Assembly: GCA_027618625.1 (NCBI GenBank)
Contig: JAQCER010000096.1
Location: 1-8,482, forward strand
DNA length: 8,482 nucleotides
Origin: Verrucomicrobiota bacterium
GTDB taxonomy: Bacteria; Verrucomicrobiota; Verrucomicrobiia; Verrucomicrobiales; DEV007
Direction: 5' to 3'
Positions 1-5,499 of this stretch are shown one piece after another. The translations under genes and the position numbers were made by a program. Under the pieces are notes generated by a model. It saw only the letters and a program-made list of their open reading frames with translations. It did no database searches and had not been told where the DNA came from. The stretch's first letter is position 1, and every line of letters starts with the position of its first letter.

Positions 1-1
1 C

Positions 2-190
2 AAAAACAGAAGCCGTCCCAAGAAAGGGGGAGGCACCAAACTCCGCCGTCAGCGCAACCAGAAAAAGCGCCTTGTTTCTCTAGGAATGGACGAGGATACG
101 GTGGCTAAAATGAACGCCCGCGACGTGCTCACATTGCTCAAGCGTCCGGCCAAAGTAGCCAAGAAGTGCGCCGCAGCGCAGGATTCTTGA
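2..190 (+). CDS. Small, highly basic protein of unknown function (3' part only)
   Basis: An open frame enters from the left edge and ends with TGA at 188-190, giving 62 visible residues. The start lies outside the window. The visible N-terminal third is dense in Lys and Arg with a KKGGGT turn (roughly visible residues 7-12), followed by a region reading LGMDEDTVAKMNARDVLTLL and a basic KRPAKVAKK tail. The composition suggests a small nucleic-acid- or ribosome-associated protein, but I recognise no family and assign no function. The patterned, low-hydrophobicity sequence and the intrinsic terminator 35 bases after the stop support a real gene. The protein is probably only a few residues longer than what is visible, because such basic tracts often begin close to the N-terminus; this is a guess. 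Confidence 0.6.
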   Translation, partial: KNRSRPKKGGGTKLRRQRNQKKRLVSLGMDEDTVAKMNARDVLTLLKRPAKVAKKCAAAQDS

Positions 191-225
191 ACGCGAGCGC
201 CCGCCTGGGAATAGTTTTCGATGGA

Positions 226-255
226 AAAGGCGGTCTCTTGGCCGCCTTTCCTTTT
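226..255 (+). terminator. Rho-independent terminator after the basic small ORF
   Basis: A perfect 8-bp inverted repeat (AAAGGCGG at 226-233, CCGCCTTT at 242-249) can extend inward by a C-G and a T-G pair, leaving a TCTT loop. The run TTTCCTTTT (247-255) overlaps and follows the descending arm. It separates the small basic gene from the ACP operon, implying that the ACP has its own promoter. Confidence 0.7.
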
Positions 256-334
256 GCCTCAGGGTAAGGCAGGCAGGCTTGTAGGCTTCTGTTCAAGTTG
301 AAACAGCTGAAAATCCGCCGGTTTGCGAACTCCA

Positions 335-362
335 TTGACGGACTACATGCGTAGATTTTAGT
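335..362 (+). promoter_or_regulatory. Possible sigma-70-type promoter for the ACP-halogenase operon
   Basis: TTGACG (335-340) matches five of six -35 positions. TTTAGT (357-362), 16 bp downstream, matches four of six -10 positions. Transcription would start near 368-370, leaving only about 5-7 bases before the ATG at 375 and hence an almost leaderless mRNA. The ACP start has no convincing Shine-Dalgarno sequence, which fits. It is a motif match only. Confidence 0.25.
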
Positions 363-374
363 GAAGCATTGAGA

Positions 375-635
375 ATGAGCGACCCTTCCCTCCACGCAGA
401 AATCAAAGAAATGATGCTCGACGAGCTGATGCTCGAAGAATCCGCCGACGACATCGGTGATGACACGCCGATTTTTGGACCGGAAGGTCTGGGACTGGAT
501 TCGGTCGACGCTTTGCAACTGGTGGTTGGAATCGAAAAACGTTTTGGCCTCAAGCTCTCGGACTCCGAGACCGCGCGCGGAGTCCTCCGCAGCGTCGACG
601 CGATCGCCGAAGCCATCCAGGCTCACCGGGGCTAG
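375..635 (+). CDS. Acyl carrier protein, aryl-polyene/flexirubin type
   Basis: This 86-residue acyl carrier protein would carry a growing or finished acyl chain on a 4'-phosphopantetheine arm in the cytoplasm. The attachment motif is GLDSVDAL with the modified serine at residue 43. It is preceded by the acidic DDTPIFGPEGLGLDS stretch and followed by the ALQLVVGIEKRFGL helix, the arrangement seen in ACPs of aryl polyene and flexirubin clusters rather than the housekeeping AcpP. The ATG at 375 is chosen over an in-frame TTG at 369, which would add only two residues. The stop is five bases before the halogenase-like gene, so the two are probably co-transcribed and translationally coupled. A terminator lies upstream and a convergent gene downstream, so the operon appears to be only these two genes. 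The ACP assignment is firm; the pathway is inferred from family resemblance. Confidence 0.9.
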   Translation: MSDPSLHAEIKEMMLDELMLEESADDIGDDTPIFGPEGLGLDSVDALQLVVGIEKRFGLKLSDSETARGVLRSVDAIAEAIQAHRG

Positions 636-640
636 GCAAA

Positions 641-1912
641 ATGGCAAATCAGGGCGATGCGATTTCCTGCGATGTCGCAGTGATTGGGGGAGGGCCAGCC
701 GGTTCGACAGCCGCCACGATCCTCGCCCGCCAGGGATTCAACGTCCATGTTTTTGAAAAGGAACGGTTCCCGCGATTTCACATAGGCGAGTCACTCCTGC
801 CGTACAACAAGCCGCTGTTCGAAGATCTCGGCGTGCTGGATCAGATCGAAAACGCCGGCTTCATGGTGAAGCATGGCGCGCAGTTCCATACCGGCGACGG
901 CAGCCGCAGCACGAAGTTTCGCTTCCGCGATGGATCGTTCACTGACCATCCGACAGCGTATCAAGTAGAGCGCTCGCGCTTCGATACCATCTTGCTCGAT
1001 CACGCTGCGACGTGCGGGGCCACCGTGTGGCAGGAAACGCCAGTGACGCAGTGCGCAGTCGATGCAAAGAATGGCGTAACCATGACCGTGCTGGCTCCTT
1101 CAGGCACGGAGGAACGCCCGGTGAGCGCACGCTTTCTCATCGATGCCTCCGGTGTCGCGAATTTTTCAGGCAACCGGGCAAAGCTGCGTGAAGACCATCC
1201 GCACCTGCGCAAAGTGGCGATCTACGGTCACTTCGGAGGCGTGCAAATGCCTTCCGGCGAGGAGGCGGGAGACATCGTCATCGTGCGATTGAAAGACGCC
1301 TGGTGCTGGCTCATTCCGTTGTCCGAGCAGAAGACCAGCGTCGGCCTGGTGTTCGACAAAACCGCGCTCAAAGGCGTGACGCCAGCCGACCTCTTCTACT
1401 CTGCAGTGGCGCAGAATCCAGCCTTGCAACAGCGCATGGCAGCAGCGGAAGTAATCGGTAAGCTCCATACCATCACCGATTTTTCATATACCAACCGGGC
1501 CGTCGTCAGCGAACGCCTCGTGCGCATTGGTGATGCTGCAGCCTTTCTCGATCCCATCTTTTCCTCCGGCGTCTACCTCGCGATGATCGGCGGCAAGGCT
1601 GGTGCCGAAGCCGTGGCGGACGCATTGCGAACGAACACCGCGCTGACCAGCAAGATGCGGCGCTACGAAAAGCGATGCCTGTCTAACATGCACACCTATC
1701 GCCAAATGATCGAGCGCTTCTACACGCCCGACATGATGGAAGTCCTGATGTCGCCGCGAGAATTTTTTAAAGTCCCGGAAGCCGTCAACGCCATCCTCGC
1801 CGGACGCCTCGACGGCAGCTGGGCAGTCCACTGGAGGCTGCGATTGTTCTACCTGCTCGTCCGCCTGCAGAAAGCGCGCGGAATCCTGCCAAGGATTCCA
1901 GCGCTGCGGTGA
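641..1912 (+). CDS. Flavin-dependent halogenase-family oxidoreductase (carrier-protein type likely)
   Basis: This 423-residue flavoprotein has the landmarks of flavin-dependent halogenases. The FAD-binding GGGPAG motif is at 16-21. RFHIGESLLP is at 45-54. A lysine (K77) in GFMVKHGAQF sits at the position expected for the catalytic lysine. WCWLIP at 221-226 matches the WxWxIP halogenase fingerprint. GDAAAFLDPIFSSGV is at 297-311. Family members use FADH2 supplied by a partner reductase, O2 and halide to form hypohalous acid, and the carrier-protein class halogenates pyrrole or phenol groups tethered to an ACP. The adjacent ACP, five bases upstream, makes a tethered substrate plausible. No flavin reductase gene is in the window. 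Some relatives act as hydroxylases or oxidoreductases, so halogenation is likely but unproven. No gene symbol is justified. The start ATG at 641 has no strong Shine-Dalgarno sequence. Confidence 0.85.
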   Translation: MANQGDAISCDVAVIGGGPAGSTAATILARQGFNVHVFEKERFPRFHIGESLLPYNKPLFEDLGVLDQIENAGFMVKHGAQFHTGDGSRSTKFRFRDGSFTDHPTAYQVERSRFDTILLDHAATCGATVWQETPVTQCAVDAKNGVTMTVLAPSGTEERPVSARFLIDASGVANFSGNRAKLREDHPHLRKVAIYGHFGGVQMPSGEEAGDIVIVRLKDAWCWLIPLSEQKTSVGLVFDKTALKGVTPADLFYSAVAQNPALQQRMAAAEVIGKLHTITDFSYTNRAVVSERLVRIGDAAAFLDPIFSSGVYLAMIGGKAGAEAVADALRTNTALTSKMRRYEKRCLSNMHTYRQMIERFYTPDMMEVLMSPREFFKVPEAVNAILAGRLDGSWAVHWRLRLFYLLVRLQKARGILPRIPALR

Positions 1913-1943
1913 AGCGCACGCACGCCGCCAAAGATAAGATTAG

Positions 1944-2630
1944 CTAAAACGGGCGACTGAACCCGATCAACCCACCCAGCGCGTCCAGCCCTGGGTTGGG
2001 ATCGGTCATGCCGCGGTTTGACACGTGCTGGAAGAATGCGGCAGCTGAGAAATACCAGTCGTCCTTGATGCGCATGCGGATGCCGGACTTGGCGAACCAG
2101 TTGAATGTGAAATCCTGACCCTGAGCGCCGACGACATTGTCCTGGCTGTCGACGAAGCCGAAGCCCCCGCCAGCGGAGAGAAAAACGCAGAAGCTTTCTT
2201 CGGCATTCCACCACTCGGCGACCGGGCTGGCGGAGTAGCCGAGGTAATAGGTCTCCGGCCCGGCGACGACTGCTTCCATGAGCAGGCTGTGTTGCGGGCG
2301 CACACACCATTTCCCGCCAAAGGCAGTGCCGCCAAAGTGACGCGGCCCACGTGCACTGATGATCTGCGGTGCCAGCTCGTAGTCGATCGGGGTATTGGTG
2401 CCGATCTTCCACAGGAAACCGCTCTCCATTTCAAAGGTCCAGCGGTCTTCGATCGGCTTGGTGGCTTGTGCCTCAGCGAGTGGTGAAAGTGAGATCGGCT
2501 GAGCTTCCCAAAGTCCACCTGCGACGCCATCGGGCGTCAGCAGTGCCGCGAGAGCACTGGGCAACACGGTAGCAGCAGCAATTCGCCGGAGGAAATTGCC
2601 GCAGTCAAGAGGGAGGTGATTCCACGCCAT
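1944..2630 (-). CDS. pagL: PagL-type lipid A 3-O-deacylase (acyloxyacyl hydrolase family)
   Basis: This 228-residue protein is predicted to be an outer-membrane beta-barrel that removes the 3-O-acyl chain from lipid A. It begins with a secretion signal (RR near residues 15-16, then an Ala/Leu-rich core, with cleavage plausible around VAGG near 36-39). Alternating aromatic/polar strands follow. The C-terminus carries FQHVSNRGMTDPNPGLD, corresponding to the PagL active-site region: His202 and Ser204 match PagL His126 and Ser128, but the third catalytic residue, Glu140 in Pseudomonas PagL, aligns with Asp216. The chain ends in Phe, as many outer-membrane barrels do. An in-frame GTG at 2636 would add two residues; the ATG at 2630 is preferred. 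It is convergent with the halogenase gene, with 31 bases between the stops. Long repeat-rich DNA lies upstream of its start. Confidence 0.82.
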   Translation of the reverse strand: MAWNHLPLDCGNFLRRIAAATVLPSALAALLTPDGVAGGLWEAQPISLSPLAEAQATKPIEDRWTFEMESGFLWKIGTNTPIDYELAPQIISARGPRHFGGTAFGGKWCVRPQHSLLMEAVVAGPETYYLGYSASPVAEWWNAEESFCVFLSAGGGFGFVDSQDNVVGAQGQDFTFNWFAKSGIRMRIKDDWYFSAAAFFQHVSNRGMTDPNPGLDALGGLIGFSRPF

Positions 2631-2683
2631 AAACACGAAACAGAGTGGATGATGAAAAGGCGGATTGCAAGGAGATGGCAGCA

Positions 2684-2754
2684 GGTGCGACCGTAGTGTG
2701 ATGTATGCTTGTTCGAAATCGGTGCGACCGTAGCTGATCGGTGCGACCGTAGCT
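2684..2754. repeat. Three copies of a 13-bp partly palindromic repeat, GGTGCGACCGTAG
   Basis: GGTGCGACCGTAG occurs at 2684-2696, 2721-2733 and 2740-2752. The last two copies sit in an identical 18-bp unit, ATCGGTGCGACCGTAGCT, at 2718-2735 and 2737-2754. The start-to-start distances are 37 and 19 bp. Those two copies contain the inverted arms CGGT/ACCG around GCG; the first has A instead of the leading C, so its pairing is one base shorter. The copies lie 54-124 bp upstream of the pagL start, on its promoter side. They could be operator sites or part of a dispersed intergenic element, since they directly abut the hairpin array at 2761-2839. Confidence 0.7.
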
Positions 2755-2760
2755 TTCCAA

Positions 2761-2850
2761 GCCCAACGGGCCCTATCATAGCAGCCCAGGACAACGCCTT
2801 GGGAGTTTTTAGGAACCGCGTGGCAGCCTGAAGGGCTGCGTCATAGCCTA
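2761..2850. repeat. REP-like array of three short hairpins
   Basis: Three GC-rich inverted repeats follow one another: GCCC-AAC-GGGC (2761-2771), CCCAGG...CCTTGGG with one bulged base (2785-2803), and GCAGCC-TGAAG-GGCTGC (2823-2839), followed by GTCATAGCCTACGC. From memory this modular pattern resembles intergenic repeats scattered through planctomycete and verrucomicrobial genomes, here in a degenerate copy with mismatched arms. I see no ORF that explains it. Its abundance elsewhere in the genome cannot be judged from this window. Confidence 0.55.
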
Positions 2851-2866
2851 CGCATGACGGTCAATT

Positions 2867-3010
2867 CTACGTCAATTCTAGTTGAACCTCATGACTACTG
2901 ACGAGGATTTGAACAGCTTTTTGCTTTAGCTCCCGAATCCCCGGCTCCTCTAAGAGCCTAAGAGCTTGCTCAATTCGGAGAAACCGTCTTTCTTGGGAAC
3001 ATGCAGGCAT
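2867..3010 (-). CDS. Possible small antisense ORF, unrecognised (47 aa)
   Basis: An ATG (3008-3010 on the complementary strand) opens 47 codons ending with TAG at 2867-2869. The product is charged and helical in appearance, with RRFLRIEQALRLLEE near residues 8-22 and IRELKQKAVQILVSS near 25-39, and two Leu-rich amphipathic stretches. No Shine-Dalgarno sequence is seen, third-codon positions are not GC-biased, and an in-frame TGA lies six codons before the ATG. It may be a true small protein, a decayed gene end, or chance. I do not recognise it. Confidence 0.2.
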   Translation of the reverse strand: MPACSQERRFLRIEQALRLLEEPGIRELKQKAVQILVSSHEVQLELT

Positions 3011-3086
3011 TGGCGGCTGATCAGATCACGGCATTGACATCGCGCTGGAATGTCACTGGCTAGCCGACCGACCATTTAAAACCTTA

Positions 3087-3102
3087 ATCACAAAGGTGTG
3101 AT
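3087..3102. promoter_or_regulatory. Operator-like perfect inverted repeat upstream of dacB
   Basis: ATCACA-AAGG-TGTGAT is a perfect 6+6 bp inverted repeat with a 4-base centre, 64 bp before the dacB start. It is flanked by direct copies of CCTTAA (3082-3087 and 3106-3111). It lacks a T-tract, so it is unlikely to be a terminator. The half-site order is the reverse of the CRP consensus TGTGA-N6-TCACA. A dimeric repressor or activator site is possible. Confidence 0.35.
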
Positions 3103-3165
3103 CCGCCTTAAGAACCAGCGTGCCGAGGCGATGGACAAGGCAGGCACCGACACAAAATCAGAAAA

Positions 3166-4695
3166 GTGAAACCATCACATATCTCGGCACTTCTTGCCGC
3201 AACTAGCTGGGCTAGGATAGCGCTTATTGCGGTTGCGCCGCAGGCTCAGGCTCAGGCGCAGGCGCAGGATCCTGTAGCCGCACCCATTCCTGGCTTGAGC
3301 GAGGTGGTGGCTACCGTGGATGAGTTGGCCGCGCAATCCGGCACCCAATCCGGGCTGGTAGGGTTTTCGCTGAGGCTTCTTCAGGGTCCAGCAGAGGCTT
3401 CGGGCATCGCTGCCCCGCTCGTCGCAGTTAACGGCGGCAAAAGCCTGCTTCCGGCATCTACTTTGAAAATCATCACGACTGGCTGTGCGCTGGAAATTCT
3501 CGGTAAGGACTATCGATTTGCCACCATCCTGCAACACGATGGTGCCATCGATGCCGCCACCGGCACCTTGAGCGGCAACATTTTTGTCCGTGGCAGCGGC
3601 GATCCCACTCTGGCGCAAGATGGATGGCTGGGATTGTTTGCCGAGTGGCACGGCGTTCTGCAGGCCGCCGGAATCAAGGCGATCGATGGCGCAGTGATCG
3701 GTGACGACAGTGCCTTCAGCACTCAGGCGATTTCCGGTGGGTGGGCGTGGGACGACATCGGCAACTACTACGCGCCGCCAGTGACCGGCCTCAATTTTCA
3801 CCACAACACGTTCTTCGTTTCGTTCCAGCCGGGAACTGTCGGCAGCATTGCCAAGCTTGTTTCCACCAGCCCAACGATACCCTCGCTTGAGTTCGTCAAT
3901 GAAATGCGCACTGGCGAGGCCGACTCTGGCGATCAGGGCTACGTCTACGGAGCGCCCTATGCGGAAACCTATGTTCTGCGGGGATCGGTCCCGAAGCAGT
4001 CCGGAACATTTTCGATCAAAGCCGCGATTCCTGATCCGGCCTACTTTTGTGCCGTCCGGTTGGATGCATTTCTCAAAGCCAAAGGCATCATCGCCAAAGT
4101 GGAGCCAACGACCGCACGGCGTGGCAACTTCGAAGCTCGTGGCACAAGGGTTGACCTGCACAGCCATCTGGCAGAACCGCTCGGCGACCTCATCCGTCCC
4201 ATAAATCACGAGAGCCTCAATCTGGACGCCGAAGCGCTGCTCAATGCGATTGGTTCCAAGGCGTCCGGGGACGGAAGCACTGTCGCAGGGGCTAAGGCAG
4301 TCACTGCATTTCTAAATGCCAACGGCATTGACACCACTGGCTTCGATATGGTCGACGGCTGCGGACTCGCGCGCGGCAATGCTGTCACGCCGAATCAGCT
4401 CACCGCGGCATTGGCAATGTTCCAGAATCTCTCTGGAGCCGAAAAATTCCGCGCCTCACTGCCCGTCGCTGGCCGCAGTGGGACTCTGAAATCCATCGGC
4501 GGCGGCACTTCTGCCGAAGGCCGCATTCACGCCAAAAGCGGCACCGTGAACCGCGTCAAGAGCTACGCCGGCTACGTCGACTGCCGCTCCGGCAAGAAAG
4601 CCGCTTTTGCCATCATGGTGCATCAATACACTGGTGAATATGCGCCGATCAAATCAAGCATCCTATCGATCATGGCCCGCTTGGCGGAGATGTAG
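3166..4695 (+). CDS. dacB: D-alanyl-D-alanine carboxypeptidase/endopeptidase, PBP4 family (S13)
   Basis: This 509-residue periplasmic penicillin-binding protein cleaves terminal D-Ala and/or D-Ala-meso-DAP cross-links in peptidoglycan. A signal peptide is visible: a basic start, a hydrophobic core around residues 7-25, then a QA repeat (26-34) in which signal peptidase probably cuts. The three active-site motifs are present in order: SxxK as STLK (98-101), SxN as SLN (350-352) and KTG-type KSGT (457-460). The long insert between the first two motifs is typical of PBP4. GSGDPTL (143-149) and DGCGLARGN (397-405) are also family signatures, the latter with Cys where Ser is usual. The start is GTG at 3166: no other start codon lies between it and the in-frame TAA at 3109. 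The frame is uninterrupted and the length is normal for the family. No clear promoter is seen. Confidence 0.93.
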   Translation: MKPSHISALLAATSWARIALIAVAPQAQAQAQAQDPVAAPIPGLSEVVATVDELAAQSGTQSGLVGFSLRLLQGPAEASGIAAPLVAVNGGKSLLPASTLKIITTGCALEILGKDYRFATILQHDGAIDAATGTLSGNIFVRGSGDPTLAQDGWLGLFAEWHGVLQAAGIKAIDGAVIGDDSAFSTQAISGGWAWDDIGNYYAPPVTGLNFHHNTFFVSFQPGTVGSIAKLVSTSPTIPSLEFVNEMRTGEADSGDQGYVYGAPYAETYVLRGSVPKQSGTFSIKAAIPDPAYFCAVRLDAFLKAKGIIAKVEPTTARRGNFEARGTRVDLHSHLAEPLGDLIRPINHESLNLDAEALLNAIGSKASGDGSTVAGAKAVTAFLNANGIDTTGFDMVDGCGLARGNAVTPNQLTAALAMFQNLSGAEKFRASLPVAGRSGTLKSIGGGTSAEGRIHAKSGTVNRVKSYAGYVDCRSGKKAAFAIMVHQYTGEYAPIKSSILSIMARLAEM

Positions 4696-4770
4696 CTTCC
4701 GGCTGGACGTGGATCATTTCTGGACTATTCCCAAGCCAGGGGTAATTGAGGACAACGAGAGTGCGTTTCC

Positions 4771-4929
4771 TTACGGATCATGGTTGTCCATCTCGGCTCT
4801 GAGACGAAGCCAAGTTCTATTCGAATCTCCCTTTATCTTGTAGTCGGAGTTTGAGGAAGAAGCGTAGGCGGCCCTTGCTTCATTGACAGCAGCGGCAAGC
4901 GTGTTACGGTCCGGGCTGAACGATGCCCA
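4771..4929 (-). pseudogene. Start-less antisense ORF beside tRNA-Cys (possible frameshifted small gene)
   Basis: On the complementary strand 52 sense codons run from after an in-frame TGA (4930-4932) to TAA at 4771-4773. The translation looks protein-like: FSPDRNTLAAAVNEARAAY near residues 4-22, then DYKIKGDSNRTWLRLRAEM near 29-47. No ATG, GTG or TTG occurs before residue 47. The DNA just upstream reads ATGATGGGCATCG; removing one G from the GGG run (4926-4928) would join ATG-ATG-GCA to this frame and create a complete small protein. The ORF covers the tRNA-Cys promoter in antisense, which speaks against it being a functional gene here. I do not recognise the family. It could be a decayed gene, a sequencing indel or a chance frame. 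Confidence 0.3.
4883..4910 (+). promoter_or_regulatory. Promoter of tRNA-Cys
   Basis: A perfect TTGACA (4883-4888) is followed after 16 bp by TACGGT (4905-4910), a GC-rich but acceptable -10 for a stable-RNA gene. Transcription would begin about 20 bases before the tRNA. A 10-bp perfect palindrome, CATCATGATG (4931-4940), lies in the predicted leader and ends at the first tRNA base. Confidence 0.5.
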
Positions 4930-4939
4930 TCATCATGAT

Positions 4940-5013
4940 GGCGAGGTAGCCAAGTGGTAAGGCCGGGCTCTGCAAAAGCTCTACCGCGGGTTCGATTCCC
5001 GCCCTCGCCTCCA
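4940..5013 (+). tRNA. tRNA-Cys (anticodon GCA)
   Basis: All cloverleaf parts pair. The acceptor stem is GGCGAGG (4940-4946) with CCTCGCC (5003-5009). The D arm is GCC/GGC around 4949-4963. The anticodon stem 4965-4969/4977-4981 has one G-T wobble, and its loop CTGCAAA carries GCA at 4972-4974. A 4-base variable loop follows, then a T arm GCGGG/CCCGC (4986-4990/4998-5002) with loop TTCGATT. The discriminator base is T (5010), the identity element of cysteine tRNAs, and CCA is encoded at 5011-5013. There is no clear terminator afterwards. Decoding UGC/UGU codons with cysteine follows from the anticodon. Confidence 0.97.
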
Positions 5014-5124
5014 TCGTTAAGGCAGTCCTTATTGAGAGGTATAGCAGTTATGTTAACTATCGGGGCGGATTGATATTTGGACGTTGCATGACAAGAAATC
5101 CTTGGCTAGCCTCGCGGCAGGTTT

Positions 5125-5499
5125 ATGGGTTACCTCTTCATAGCAGCCACTATTTTGTTCACGATCTACGGGCAGCTCGTCCTTTATTGGCGCGTGTCCA
5201 GCAGGGGCATTGGCCTCAATGGCTTGAACAAAGAAGAGGTAATAGGGCTGTTGCGCGTGCTGATGGACCCGTGGGTGCTCTCGGGTTTTGGAGCCGCATT
5301 CATCGCCAGCATTTTCTACATGATTGCGCTGTCGCGTTTTCAATTGAACCACGCGTATCCTTTCATGAGCCTGACCTTCCCGCTGGTTGCGGTGTGCAGT
5401 CACTTCCTTTTTGGCGACCTCCTTCCAGCGCGCAAGTTGCTTGGGCTGGGCATCATTATCATGGGAATCATCGTCGGATCACAGGGAGGGGGCAGCTGA
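5125..5499 (+). CDS. Small four-helix membrane protein of the SMR/EamA superfamily, ArnE-like
   Basis: This 124-residue inner-membrane protein has four hydrophobic segments at about 3-21, 50-70, 76-97 and 103-118. The 28-residue loop after the first is longer than in multidrug SMR pumps. The stretch ALSRFQLNHAYPFMSLTFPL resembles the third-helix region of SMR and ArnE/ArnF proteins. The membrane glutamate essential for proton-coupled drug export in EmrE (Glu14) is absent from helix 1, where the polar residue is Gln17. This favours a lipid-linked-sugar flippase subunit over a drug pump. It overlaps the aminotransferase by one base (TGATG), so the two are translationally coupled and probably serve one glycan pathway. 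The ATG at 5125 is the only start after the in-frame TAG at 5107; the ribosome site (AGG at 5119-5121) is weak and close. The family call is good; the substrate is inferred. Confidence 0.75.
   Translation: MGYLFIAATILFTIYGQLVLYWRVSSRGIGLNGLNKEEVIGLLRVLMDPWVLSGFGAAFIASIFYMIALSRFQLNHAYPFMSLTFPLVAVCSHFLFGDLLPARKLLGLGIIIMGIIVGSQGGGS

Larger units (their letters stand above)
2851..3165. other. Gene-poor region upstream of dacB
   Basis: No confident gene lies here. It holds an 11-bp tandem near-repeat (GTCAATTCTAC/GTCAATTCTAG, 2860-2881), a tandem 8-bp repeat CTAAGAGC twice (2950-2965), a 5-bp hairpin GGCTC/GAGCC (2943-2958), a TTGACA hexamer (3034-3039) with no matching -10 at normal spacing, and a perfect inverted repeat at 3087-3102. 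One 47-codon antisense ORF (2867-3010) is listed separately. A 12-codon ATG frame (3131-3169) ends over the dacB start codon and could couple translation, but nothing else supports it. Confidence 0.5.

Noticed and set aside
369..374. TTG start for the ACP
   Set aside because: It adds two residues only; the ATG at 375 is the stronger codon and fits ACP family length.
1849..2412. Minus-strand 187-codon frame overlapping pagL
   Set aside because: It is a shifted frame over pagL, dominated by Arg, with no domain features.
2684..2754. CRISPR-like array
   Set aside because: There are only three short copies with unequal 6- and 24-base gaps and partial palindromy; no spacers of constant length and no cas genes.
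3087..3102. CRP binding site
   Set aside because: The half-sites are in the inverse order (TCACA first, TGTGA second) and the spacing is four bases rather than six.
3175..4209. Long minus-strand frame (344 codons) opposite dacB
   Set aside because: It lies entirely antisense to a gene with all three PBP active-site motifs; its translation has no recognisable pattern and is Arg/Cys-rich in the manner of GC-rich shadow frames.
4940..5013. tRNA-Cys as integration site of a genomic island
   Set aside because: No duplicate of the tRNA 3' end and no integrase are visible in the window.
5019..5030. Terminator after tRNA-Cys
   Set aside because: AAGG-CAGT-CCTT has only a 4-bp stem and no T-tract.
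5070..5498. Upstream extension of the wecE frame
   Set aside because: The frame happens to be open through the SMR-like gene, but WecE homology begins at the ATG at 5499, which overlaps the previous stop codon.
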